Positions 13,258 to 19,569 of a DNA stretch of 21,485 bases are shown one piece after another. The translations under genes and the position numbers were made by a program. The notes beneath the pieces are model-generated. The model saw nothing but the letters and a program-made list of their open reading frames with translations, did not search any database and was not told the origin of the DNA. Each line of letters starts with the position of its first letter. Within the stretch, counting starts at the first letter, position 1. The stretch lies in IMG/VR virus record IMGVR_UViG_3300023435_000110, positions 1 through 21,485 of that record. One strand, written 5' to 3'. This DNA comes from a virus.

Positions 13258-13718
13258 CCTATTACCTTCCTATGTATTTTTGGATTTACTGTTTTATGCT
13301 TGAAAAAGCTATCGGTCTTTTTATATTCCCAGCATTTATGGGATGATTCTGTGATACATATTTCAGTTCTAGGGTTTGTCTTATCATGCAAAACTCTACT
13401 CCCGTCTGTACTAACAACTATTTTACAATTATCATCTTCTATTACTTTATAATGTACCAAAACATCATGCAGGGCTGAATGTAGGTTTGTAATATCCACA
13501 CGTCTTTTTGTAGGCATATAATAAGTTGCTTTAATGTTTATTGGTCTTGAGATTGTTTGTGTTCTTGGCATATAAAATGTACATTCTGCTTGATAATCTT
13601 TGAACCTCTTGCTCGGCACAATAAATGGCACTAGCTTGCCTGTTAATGTTTTCTTTGTGAAGATTCTCTGACTATTCTTCTTTGTAACCGGAGGCAGATG
13701 TATTTTAAATTTAACCAT
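13254..13718 (-). CDS. RusA-like Holliday junction resolvase
   Basis: 154 residues. The N-terminal LPPVTKKNSQRIF, the central TKRRVDITNLHSALHDVL (D75, N78, D85) and VIEDDNCKIVVSTDGSR (E94, D95, D96) are the family's landmarks. RusA enzymes are dimers that cut four-way DNA junctions with Mg2+, resolving recombination or packaging intermediates. E. coli RusA has two acids close together, D70 and D72; here the second position appears to be Thr, as in many Gram-positive phage members by my recollection. It has AAGGGGAAATA before the ATG. The C-terminus is about 25 residues longer than usual and basic. Confidence 0.85.
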   Translation of the reverse strand: MVKFKIHLPPVTKKNSQRIFTKKTLTGKLVPFIVPSKRFKDYQAECTFYMPRTQTISRPINIKATYYMPTKRRVDITNLHSALHDVLVHYKVIEDDNCKIVVSTDGSRVLHDKTNPRTEICITESSHKCWEYKKTDSFFKHKTVNPKIHRKVIG

Positions 13719-13749
13719 TATTTCCCCTTATCTTTTATTATAGTTTTTA

Positions 13750-14193
13750 TTAAACTACACCGCTACTATCTAAAACATGAAACACCATTCTTCCAAAATC
13801 ATCAGGGAATTGTTCATTATATTCAGGGAATTGTTCATTATATTCAGGGAATGTAATCTGTCTTTTTAATTCAATTCTTTCTCTATGATATCTAACTGGG
13901 TATTTTCTAAGTAACCATTTTGGAAAAAACCTTTCCTTAACCGCTTGCTTCCAATCTTCTGGGTATTCAACATACTTTACAACTCTATCAACTTCCTGCG
14001 CTAAAATCCTCTTATTCATTCTAAATACCAAATCATTACATATATGGTCAACACTTACTCCAAAATCCACATTTAACAATTCCTTTGTCATACGCTTTCT
14101 TTCACTAAATAACTCAACTTCCATTTCAATCCGTTTCATAGTAACATATTCTTGGGTTGGACATTCTCCCTCTCTTACTTTCTTTAAATTCAT
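13750..14193 (-). CDS. Hypothetical protein with short tandem repeat, 147 residues
   Basis: Not recognised. A charged, helical N-terminal half (MKRIEMEVELFSERKRMTKE) is followed by VEYPEDWKQAVKERFFPKWL, KYPVRYHRERIELK and a seven-residue repeat, FPEYNEQ, present twice and starting a third time (FPDD). It ends with RMVFHVLDSSGVV. The middle, PEDWKQAVKERFFPKWLLRKYPV, resembles a region seen in small phage or prophage proteins of unknown role. GAGGGGGGTAAG precedes the ATG at 14193, immediately after the 3' cassette repeat. Confidence 0.75.
   Translation of the reverse strand: MNLKKVREGECPTQEYVTMKRIEMEVELFSERKRMTKELLNVDFGVSVDHICNDLVFRMNKRILAQEVDRVVKYVEYPEDWKQAVKERFFPKWLLRKYPVRYHRERIELKRQITFPEYNEQFPEYNEQFPDDFGRMVFHVLDSSGVV
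13802..13852. repeat. 21-base in-frame tandem repeat, 2.4 copies
   Basis: The unit tcagggaattgttcattatat occurs exactly at 13802-13822 and 13823-13843, then nine bases of a third. Its length is seven codons, so copy number can change without a frameshift. The absence of differences between the copies points to a recent slippage event. Confidence 0.9.
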
Positions 14194-14203
14194 TTCTTAC
14201 CCC

Positions 14204-14262
14204 CCTCTATTAATCTTCTTTTAATTTTGGTTTGTCAAGTAGTTTGTTCATATCCCTAATAC
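14204..14262 (-). repeat. 59-base direct repeat, 3' bookend of cassette A
   Basis: Identical over 59 bases to 14883-14941, and over 66 bases with one mismatch (t14263 versus c14942). It covers the last codons of the gene (GVLGI, stop), a 13-residue micro-ORF and the following AT-rich bases. Together with the 37-base repeat it bounds a replaceable gene body. Confidence 0.95.
14210..14251 (-). CDS. Micro-ORF MNKLLDKPKLKED, copy A
   Basis: A 13-residue frame whose ATG overlaps the stop of the MmcB-like gene (ATGA at 14251-14248). It lies inside the 59-base repeat. It may be translated by coupling, or may be the remnant of a longer gene whose start survives. Function unknown. Confidence 0.35.
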   Translation of the reverse strand: MNKLLDKPKLKED

Positions 14263-14841
14263 TCCTTGTTTTAGTTTTTTCTTCCACGCTTTCTCTAGAT
14301 ACTTTTCTGATAATTTCTCACGTTCTTCATCATCCTTTTCGGTCCAATCTTTCCTATTGTATCTACGAGTATTTATCGCAAGACCATACATTGTATCATA
14401 TCGTGCTTCTGTGCTTACTTTTTGCGACTTCGTGTTCTTTATCCTATTAAGACAAGTAGCGGTATCCCCACAACTAGAACTACAACTAGGAACAAATAGC
14501 CCTATTCCTTTGGGTAAGTCTTCAGGGTTGATTACGCCGGGCAATGCTAAAAAACTCAATTCATCTGTTCTACCGATATAATTTTGCCATTTCTTATCAC
14601 TTTTAAAATCTGCCTTACATGACTTTATTTCTATGCAATGTGTTCTAAATGGATTCTTTGATGACTTCCTCCAACTCTCTAATAAAACACAATCTAAGTG
14701 ATATTTTCCAGCAAATCCATCTGGAGTAATTGACGAATTTTTAGACGCAGACACTTCAAAGAATATCTTATAATTAGAAGAAAAGGAGTTTGTTATACAT
14801 AATTGTAAAAATCTCACTATCTCTTTTCGATTAAGTTTCAT
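14248..14841 (-). CDS. MmcB-like PD-(D/E)XK DNA repair nuclease
   Basis: 197 residues from ATG 14841. The centre reads LDCVLLES (D50), then HCIEIKSCKADFKSDKKW (E71, K73), and GRTDELSFLALPG with LPKGIGLFVPS. This matches the MmcB family, a PD-(D/E)XK fold linked to DNA repair in bacteria and also found in phages. It would cut or process DNA, perhaps together with the annealing protein and exonuclease. A Cys-rich segment, PSCSSSCGDTATC, follows and could bind a metal. A longer frame from TTG 14856 is rejected. First four and last six residues equal those of the adjacent methyltransferase, since both genes share repeat ends. Confidence 0.72.
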   Translation of the reverse strand: MKLNRKEIVRFLQLCITNSFSSNYKIFFEVSASKNSSITPDGFAGKYHLDCVLLESWRKSSKNPFRTHCIEIKSCKADFKSDKKWQNYIGRTDELSFLALPGVINPEDLPKGIGLFVPSCSSSCGDTATCLNRIKNTKSQKVSTEARYDTMYGLAINTRRYNRKDWTEKDDEEREKLSEKYLEKAWKKKLKQGVLGI

Positions 14842-14866
14842 CACCACACCACACAAATAGTTATAA
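14830..14866 (-). repeat. 37-base direct repeat, 5' bookend of cassette A
   Basis: Identical to 15848-15884. On the minus strand it covers TTATAACTATTTGTGTGG, the start region GTGGTGATG and the first four codons (M-K-L-N). The gene sequences diverge completely right after it. Confidence 0.95.
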
Positions 14867-14876
14867 TTAGATCCAT
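14841..14876 (-). CDS. Leader micro-ORF before the MmcB-like gene
   Basis: Eleven codons, MDLIITICVVW, with GAGGAG five bases before the ATG at 14876. The stop overlaps the start of the MmcB-like gene as TGATG. The MmcB-like gene itself has only a weak GGTG site, so translation probably restarts from this leader. The same seven-residue end occurs before the methyltransferase gene. Confidence 0.5.
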   Translation of the reverse strand: MDLIITICVVW

Positions 14877-14882
14877 AACTCT

Positions 14883-14941
14883 CCTCTATTAATCTTCTTT
14901 TAATTTTGGTTTGTCAAGTAGTTTGTTCATATCCCTAATAC
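14883..14941 (-). repeat. 59-base direct repeat, 3' bookend of cassette B
   Basis: The second copy of the repeat at 14204-14262. It ends the N4-type methyltransferase gene and carries the same micro-ORF. It sits 16 bases from the 5' bookend of cassette A. Confidence 0.95.
14889..14930 (-). CDS. Micro-ORF MNKLLDKPKLKED, copy B
   Basis: Identical to the micro-ORF at 14210-14251, overlapping the stop of the methyltransferase gene (ATGA at 14930-14927). It is inside the 59-base repeat, so its conservation is not independent evidence of coding. Confidence 0.35.
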   Translation of the reverse strand: MNKLLDKPKLKED

Positions 14942-15859
14942 CCCTTGTGCTAGTCTGCGTTCTGCTATTTTAATGTATTCTTTGTTAAGTTCAATACCTA
15001 TATAATTTCTATTAAGATTTTTAGCCACAAGTCCTGATGTTCCTGAACCGAAAAATGGGTCTAAAACTATACCACCTTTCGGACAACCTGCTTTTATAGG
15101 CGTTTCTATTAAAGCTGGCGGATATGTAGCAAAATGAGCTTCTTTGTATGGTTTTGTGTTTATTTTCCATACACAGCGTTTGTTTCTGTTGTTATTTATG
15201 CTTCCAACTCTATTAAATTTTTTTATTTGTGATGTTTCGCTATCTCCACTTGTTTTGTGTAAGTATTTTTTGTTCGGTTCTTTCCACTTTACGCTTAATT
15301 TGTTATTTTCATACTGTGTTTCAAAATAATACTTCTTGCTTTTCGTGAAGAAGAATATCTTTTCAAAATCCACAGTAAATCTATCTTTAGCACTTGACGG
15401 CATACAATTCGGCTTGTGCCAGATTATTTCATTGCGTAATATCCAGCCACGATTACACATTTCTATTGCAAAGCGTGAGGGGATTTGGCAAAGGCATTTT
15501 TCTTGTAAATCATCACAAGTATGACCACCATAATGCCTACTATCACTACTTATCCCCTTGTCTCGTTCAAATTTATTTGCCTTATATTGACTGCCGGCGC
15601 CGCCAGAATTACTATAAGTATCACCCATATTCACCCAGCAAGTTCCCTCTTTTTTTAATACTCGTTTAACCTCGTCAAAAATATCACACAATCTAGTTAT
15701 ATATTCCTGAAATGTCGGCTCTAATCCAAGCTGACCATCTACCCCGTAATTTCTCAAAGCCCAATATGGAGGACTTGTAACACACATATTCACACACCCA
15801 TCAGGAAAGGTTTTTAATACATCCTCCGCTTTCCCACATATTATAGTATTAAGTTTCAT
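14927..15859 (-). CDS. DNA methyltransferase, N4-cytosine type (beta class)
   Basis: 310 residues from ATG 15859. The catalytic motif IV comes first, CVTSPPYWALRNYG (26-39), and the SAM-binding motif I last, VLDPFFGSGTSGLVAKN (265-281), followed by YIGIELNKEYIKIAERRL. TSPPYW with motif I at the C-terminus is the beta-class layout, usual for N4-cytosine enzymes, though some N6-adenine enzymes share it. The middle (about 100-230) has WHKPNCMPSSAKDRFTVDFE and the target-recognition region. No matching restriction enzyme gene is adjacent, so it probably protects phage DNA. A frame from TTG 15874 is rejected in favour of the ATG shared with the neighbouring cassette. Confidence 0.88.
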   Translation of the reverse strand: MKLNTIICGKAEDVLKTFPDGCVNMCVTSPPYWALRNYGVDGQLGLEPTFQEYITRLCDIFDEVKRVLKKEGTCWVNMGDTYSNSGGAGSQYKANKFERDKGISSDSRHYGGHTCDDLQEKCLCQIPSRFAIEMCNRGWILRNEIIWHKPNCMPSSAKDRFTVDFEKIFFFTKSKKYYFETQYENNKLSVKWKEPNKKYLHKTSGDSETSQIKKFNRVGSINNNRNKRCVWKINTKPYKEAHFATYPPALIETPIKAGCPKGGIVLDPFFGSGTSGLVAKNLNRNYIGIELNKEYIKIAERRLAQGVLGI

Positions 15860-15884
15860 CACCACACCACACAAATAGTTATAA
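15848..15884 (-). repeat. 37-base direct repeat, 5' bookend of cassette B
   Basis: The second copy of 14830-14866, located at the start of the N4-type methyltransferase gene. Upstream of it the two loci are unrelated. Confidence 0.95.
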
Positions 15885-15912
15885 GCGTATATGGGAATAT
15901 TTTTGTTATCAT
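15859..15912 (-). CDS. Leader micro-ORF before the N4-type methyltransferase
   Basis: Seventeen codons, MITKIFPYTLITICVVW. The ATG overlaps the stop of the 106-residue gene (ATGA at 15912-15909), and the stop overlaps the methyltransferase start (TGATG). It bridges an otherwise 49-base gap and so keeps ribosomes moving through the operon. The last eight codons lie in the 37-base repeat, while the first half is unique. Confidence 0.5.
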   Translation of the reverse strand: MITKIFPYTLITICVVW

Positions 15913-16229
15913 GTTTTAGCTATAAGCCCAGTTGGGTATAAGCTTTGCTGTCTCTGTCCCAGTCTCATTATAGGCTGTAATTGATAATACCAATCACCCC
16001 GACTTTGCCTAACCTTGTTGAAGTGTTCAGGATTACCGCTTTCAATCTTATATATACGCTTGCCATCTTCATCGGTGTAATTTCTCAAGTCATGTATTCT
16101 CGCAGCCAGAGCAAATCCTCCACTAAGTACATTCCACATATCACTGTTAAGATGTAGCTTTCCGTCTTTTAGAATAAAAAGTACCCTTTTGCAATTATGA
16201 GACATCTTGATATAGTTTGTATCTATCAT
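15909..16229 (-). CDS. Winged-helix-like small protein
   Basis: 106 residues. RVLFILKDGKLHLNSDMWNV, then ALAARIHDLRNYTDEDGKRIYKIESG (about 15-65) fits the HTH_39-type winged helix of phage proteins: a first helix ending in LKDGK, the recognition helix in ARIHDLRN and a short wing. It probably binds DNA, perhaps as a regulator. GGGAGGGGGTAAT precedes the ATG. The C-terminal 40 residues (RGDWYYQLQPIMRLGQRQQ) are unassigned. Confidence 0.68.
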   Translation of the reverse strand: MIDTNYIKMSHNCKRVLFILKDGKLHLNSDMWNVLSGGFALAARIHDLRNYTDEDGKRIYKIESGNPEHFNKVRQSRGDWYYQLQPIMRLGQRQQSLYPTGLIAKT

Positions 16230-16230
16230 A

Positions 16231-16575
16231 TTACCCCCTCCCTATTTTTTGATATGTTATACCATTTGCCTCATCAGAAGCAAACGGCATGTTTATCATT
16301 AGTTTCACAAGCCAGCGTTCATATACATCTGCCTCTTGTGTTGTGATTTTAAACAAGTGAGCCTTGTTTTTATGGCAGTTTAGACATAAGCCCACCCCAT
16401 TCATAGGGCTGTTAAGGAAAAATGGATATTTAGCCCTGTTTGGTGCTGAATTTGGTAGTTTGTGGTGTGTGCTATGTATTGGATTGAGACAATTCTTGCA
16501 GTAGCCATTTTGCGCCTCATATACAGCCATTTTAATATTCTCTGGAAATGGTTTTGCAATGTATCTTTTCTTCAT
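16231..16575 (-). CDS. HNH-like small protein
   Basis: 114 residues. CKNCLNPIHSTHHKLPNSA (about 26-44) and GVGLCLNCHKNKAH (about 60-73) provide two CxxC pairs around an H-H pair and an N, the usual HNH pattern. It could cut DNA, but several phage genomes carry such proteins near recombination or packaging genes. The order Cys-Cys-HH-N-CxxCH is intact. The rest (EADVYERWLVKLMINMPF) is helical. It overlaps the annealing-protein gene stop (ATGA). Confidence 0.75.
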   Translation of the reverse strand: MKKRYIAKPFPENIKMAVYEAQNGYCKNCLNPIHSTHHKLPNSAPNRAKYPFFLNSPMNGVGLCLNCHKNKAHLFKITTQEADVYERWLVKLMINMPFASDEANGITYQKIGRG

Positions 16576-17486
16576 GATTTAAAACCTTTCTTTCTTTTAT
16601 CTATTTCAAACTTAATAAGAGTAGCAAATTCCTCCTGTTTCTCCTCTGGCATTTCGTCAAACTCCTCCGTGTTAAAGTTATCAACCAGTGTGTTCATGTA
16701 CCAAATATCGTCATTCAATTCGGTTTTAAGATTTAGGATTTTGGTTTCCATAGGTGTTCGTTCAAGTTTGAATTTCTTAGCAGGTTGTTTACCACCATTA
16801 TTTATAGGTAAGCTGGCTATATTCTCGTCTGAATCCTTTTTGATTTTATCTAATAGCTCTTCTCTTTTGTCTTTTGGTGCAATGCCTTTCTCTATGGTTT
16901 CTATAATTCTAGCGTAATCATCTCTTTTTATATCTTTTGTGTGTTCGTAATGAAATGTCTTGATAAGTTCTTTAAGTTCGTCAGTAGACCAGCCAAATTC
17001 TTTACCTTTGCCAAAGAACCTTCCAACCTGCTTATCTGATATTAGGGTTTTATCAGGTTCTTGCTGTGTTGTCTGCTGTGGTGGGTTGTTTGCTGGCTCT
17101 TGTACGATTTCGGGTTTCTTATATGCTGGCTTTGTTTCTGTGCGTGTCTGTTGATGGATAGCTTGAGCCACTTCGTCAGCACTAGCGAACTCCGTGCCAA
17201 TATAACCTAAACAAGCTAAGGCTCTGCCTATGGCTGATGTTTCGCAGTTCTCAAGTGCAGAAGTTTTGTTTATCTGCGAGCTTGCTCTCTTTTCTTCTGC
17301 GTGTCCACAAGCAACGATTCTATCTCCGTCTTTGATTGTCGCTTTCATAACAACTAGCGTTTCATCATTTTGGAGCAAAACCGTATTTATGCCATAATCC
17401 TTCTCTTTTCTAAAGCGTTCCACTCTGCTTGCAACTGTCTCATACTGCTTACCATGTATGTCTACTGTCCTTTTTTCTTTAGCCAT
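16572..17486 (-). CDS. Putative ssDNA-annealing recombination protein (Erf/Rad52-like)
   Basis: 304 residues. The N-terminal 115 residues (YETVASRVERFRKEKDYGI, KDGDRIVACGHAEEKR, then NKTSALENCETSAIGRALAC) follow the layout of phage single-strand annealing proteins, in which a beta sheet precedes a helix with the T-S-A-x-G-R-A-L motif. A Pro/Gln-rich linker (about 120-150) leads to a helical domain (KQVGRFFGKGKEFGWSTDEL) and a charged C-terminus. It should coat or anneal ssDNA during replication and recombination. A 3'-5' exonuclease precedes it by coupling, and an HNH-like protein follows. AAAGGAGG precedes the ATG at 17486. The exact family is uncertain. Confidence 0.68.
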   Translation of the reverse strand: MAKEKRTVDIHGKQYETVASRVERFRKEKDYGINTVLLQNDETLVVMKATIKDGDRIVACGHAEEKRASSQINKTSALENCETSAIGRALACLGYIGTEFASADEVAQAIHQQTRTETKPAYKKPEIVQEPANNPPQQTTQQEPDKTLISDKQVGRFFGKGKEFGWSTDELKELIKTFHYEHTKDIKRDDYARIIETIEKGIAPKDKREELLDKIKKDSDENIASLPINNGGKQPAKKFKLERTPMETKILNLKTELNDDIWYMNTLVDNFNTEEFDEMPEEKQEEFATLIKFEIDKRKKGFKS

Positions 17487-18094
17487 TATGCCTCCTTTTT
17501 CATTGCATTATTAAGTTTTTGATATAATTCATAAGTACATTGAACATCGGATTTGCACGCTTTAACTACTTGCTCTATGGGATACTGTGATAAATCGCTT
17601 TTATCCATACCCTCATCCCATTTTGGTGGGGCAATGCCGAAAACACGAGCCCAGTATTTTAGATCACCGATTCCATACTTATCTGTTAGTTGATAACGAA
17701 CATCGATACATTGCTCTGACCATGCCTTAATGTTAAAGTCTATTGCATAGGTATATAAGCCGTGAATAAGACCGCGCATTTTAAGCATAGGCAGGTCAAA
17801 GCTGTTGCCGTTGAATGTTATGATGTGGTCTTGCCCGACTAACATACTAAACACTCTACGTATAATTACATCTTCGTCTCCATAATAAGCCTCAATAGGA
17901 GCCTTATCTTCTTTTACACAACAACAGAGAATCTTTGATAGCTCAAATTTCCCTATTGCACCTTGACCATAACCCTCGCCGTCTATAATCTTGCCTGACC
18001 GTTTATTTTTAGACTTCTCTTGCAAATATTCTTTGTTTTCTGGCGGTAAATCTTTTAGTGCTATGGGACTTGTCTCGATATCCAATACCAACAT
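17486..18094 (-). CDS. DEDD-family 3'-5' exonuclease
   Basis: 202 residues with RNase H-like exonuclease motifs: VLDIETSP (D5, E7), ITFNGNSFDLPMLK (D100) and CKSDVQCTYELY (D183). It resembles predicted DnaQ-like or PolB exonuclease proteins of phages. In DEDDy enzymes a Tyr lies four residues before the last Asp; here that position is Ala179, and DEDDh enzymes have a His five before. The general base is therefore not obvious. It may be a degraded or alternative active site. Position next to the annealing protein suggests a role in preparing ssDNA. Confidence 0.82.
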   Translation of the reverse strand: MLVLDIETSPIALKDLPPENKEYLQEKSKNKRSGKIIDGEGYGQGAIGKFELSKILCCCVKEDKAPIEAYYGDEDVIIRRVFSMLVGQDHIITFNGNSFDLPMLKMRGLIHGLYTYAIDFNIKAWSEQCIDVRYQLTDKYGIGDLKYWARVFGIAPPKWDEGMDKSDLSQYPIEQVVKACKSDVQCTYELYQKLNNAMKKEA

Positions 18095-18321
18095 TACTTG
18101 CCCTCCTTTAAAAATTCATTATCATGTTTACTGCAAAATCTAGGTTTATTTAGTAGTAGAGGATAATATGTTACCGCTTCTTTCTTACAACCACGTCTTA
18201 TACAGGTATGTTTACGACAATGTTCTCCTCCTTTAACTACGGGGTCATTGCACCAATCTTTATATTGTCTAATACTACGAGATTTGCAAAATCCCACACC
18301 CTTAGACTTCATATTCTTCAT
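18094..18321 (-). CDS. Cys/His-rich hypothetical protein, 75 residues
   Basis: FCKSRSIRQYKDWCNDP, EHCRKHTCIRRGCKK and RFCSKHDNEF (Cys about 12, 24, 35, 40, 45 and 63, with paired His) suggest two zinc sites in a treble-clef-like array. Each C-x(2)-H pair (CRKH, CSKH) recalls zinc-binding repeats seen in phage or plasmid proteins of unknown role. AAAGGAG lies before the ATG at 18321. It overlaps the exonuclease gene start by one base. Confidence 0.75.
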   Translation of the reverse strand: MKNMKSKGVGFCKSRSIRQYKDWCNDPVVKGGEHCRKHTCIRRGCKKEAVTYYPLLLNKPRFCSKHDNEFLKEGK

Positions 18322-18566
18322 TATTTGCTCTCCTTTTTGTTATTATCTTCTTTTATACGTTTCATTATATAAGCTAACCTATACAACTGATCCTTTGAAC
18401 ACATAACCTTTAACTCCCCCAATTCACTCTCCAATTCCTCAATCTTATCTATAAGCGTCTTTATGTATGGGTCAAGTTTCTTTTTACTTACACTGTCTAT
18501 TGCGGCAAAGAACTTATCCTTTGCATTGTCCATGTCTTTGAATAGTGCGTCTAGTGGTTTTCCCAT
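18321..18566 (-). CDS. Coiled-coil hypothetical protein, 81 residues
   Basis: Lys/Glu/Asp-rich and helical throughout: KTLIDKIEELESELGELKV is a good heptad segment, so it is probably a dimer or oligomer. AAAGGAGAATGAG precedes the ATG at 18566. Not recognised. Confidence 0.75.
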   Translation of the reverse strand: MGKPLDALFKDMDNAKDKFFAAIDSVSKKKLDPYIKTLIDKIEELESELGELKVMCSKDQLYRLAYIMKRIKEDNNKKESK

Positions 18567-18567
18567 C

Positions 18568-18798
18568 TCATTCTCCTTTTGTTATTGTTAATAGGTGTTT
18601 TAGTCTTTTTACAGTTTCGCTAGTAACTTTATTCTTAAATCTACTACAATTCATTTCGTGAAATCCTGTTGCAAGACGACCACAAATACAAAATAATGAC
18701 TGTTTATCAGAGATTTCATTTTCAACCTCTTGTCTTACTTTTAACCATTCCCCAAAATGATGTTTTTGTAAATAAGTAATTTTTTGCGCAATTTTCAT
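18568..18798 (-). CDS. Hypothetical protein with Cys motif, 76 residues
   Basis: The ATG at 18798 overlaps the preceding stop (TGATG) and has GAGGGGGAG upstream; a GTG three bases earlier is less likely. The N-terminus MKIAQKITYLQKHHFGEWLKV is helical, and LFCICGRLATGFHEMNC could hold one metal ion. A basic helical end follows (VKRLKHLLTITKGE). Not recognised. Confidence 0.72.
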   Translation of the reverse strand: MKIAQKITYLQKHHFGEWLKVRQEVENEISDKQSLFCICGRLATGFHEMNCSRFKNKVTSETVKRLKHLLTITKGE

Positions 18799-19004
18799 CA
18801 CTCCCCCTCATATAATTTTTCAACTTCACTCTCTAACCGATACAGCACCAATCCTCTGCCATCTTTTACTACTCTATGCGCCAGGTCCCCTAATTGTTCG
18901 ATTGAATCCTCGAGCATGTGCCATTCTTTCTTACAATAGAAGTCTGTTATTGGCGTGAATCCCTGTTCTTCTGCTTTCTTCTTGGTTATTGGTATTATGA
19001 TCAC
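18798..19004 (-). CDS. Hypothetical protein, GTG start inside the C5 methyltransferase gene
   Basis: 68 residues. The GTG at 19004 has AAAGGAG seven bases upstream, inside the methyltransferase coding sequence, and the two genes overlap out of frame by 74 bases. The protein begins IIIPITKKKAEEQGFTPIT, then DFYCKKEWHMLEDSIEQLG and ends in acidic helix. I do not recognise it. The stop overlaps the next start (TGATG). Confidence 0.68.
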   Translation of the reverse strand: MIIIPITKKKAEEQGFTPITDFYCKKEWHMLEDSIEQLGDLAHRVVKDGRGLVLYRLESEVEKLYEGE

Positions 19005-19569
19005 GATTGTTCTCCTTTTGGTTATTAAATAATTCCGGGTATCTATTTATTTTGCTTTCGTTTAGGATGTGTAAGCCTAGTTCAGAATTAACCATGTTTC
19101 TTATCTCTTTTTTATGTATATCTCTAATTTTTAGTGGTGGTAGGTTTATGTTTCTAATTGCAAAATTAGCCCAAAAATAATGCCTTCCACTTTCTTGTGG
19201 ATTTATTAACGGCTTATAATAACTTTTAACATTTTCCACAACATATTTATTTTTACAAAAATATTTCAATAATATAATCTCCTGCCATAACTTCATATCG
19301 GGATATTTCGCCTCATACATTCCAGCGGAAACACCCATTCTCCTAATATCGCTGTGGCTCGGACAAGGTGGACTACTCCATATAAAATCAAACTCTTTAT
19401 AATGCTCTAGCAAATACTCATGTGCATCTCCCACAACAACCTTATCTTGTGGAAAGAAGTCTTGATATATAGCTGCTATCTTTGGATTAAGCTCAACAGC
19501 AGTAACATCAACATCTTTCCACAACTTCCTATTTCCACCAATTCCTGCGTAAAGATTTAATACTTTCAT
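18931..19569 (-). CDS. C5-cytosine DNA methyltransferase, compact phage type
   Basis: 212 residues. Motif I is LNLYAGIGGNRKLW (4-17), motif II is VTAVELNP (22-29), motif IV with the catalytic Cys is IWSSPPCPSHS (C69), and motif VI is VVENVKSYY (110-118). The usual target-recognition domain and motifs IX and X are mostly absent, but phages carry such short C5 enzymes and the length is not obviously truncated. GRHYFWANFAI follows. The last roughly 25 residues (Asn/Arg-rich) are read in the region overlapping the next gene and look non-conserved. It may methylate phage DNA to escape restriction. Confidence 0.85.
   Translation of the reverse strand: MKVLNLYAGIGGNRKLWKDVDVTAVELNPKIAAIYQDFFPQDKVVVGDAHEYLLEHYKEFDFIWSSPPCPSHSDIRRMGVSAGMYEAKYPDMKLWQEIILLKYFCKNKYVVENVKSYYKPLINPQESGRHYFWANFAIRNINLPPLKIRDIHKKEIRNMVNSELGLHILNESKINRYPELFNNQKENNRDHNTNNQEESRRTGIHANNRLLL

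Noticed and set aside
14233-14917. TTGACA -35 boxes inside both 59-base repeats (14233-14238, 14912-14917)
   Set aside because: At 16-18 bases downstream there is only GATTAA or ATTAAT, too far from TATAAT, and the site is inside a micro-ORF.
14839-15874. TTG starts giving MCGVVMKLN at both cassette genes
   Set aside because: The ATG five codons later overlaps the leader stop (TGATG) in both cassettes, and the added residues come only from the shared repeat.
16462-16917. Plus-strand frame of 151 codons
   Set aside because: It lies antisense to the HNH-like and annealing-protein genes, and has no motif.
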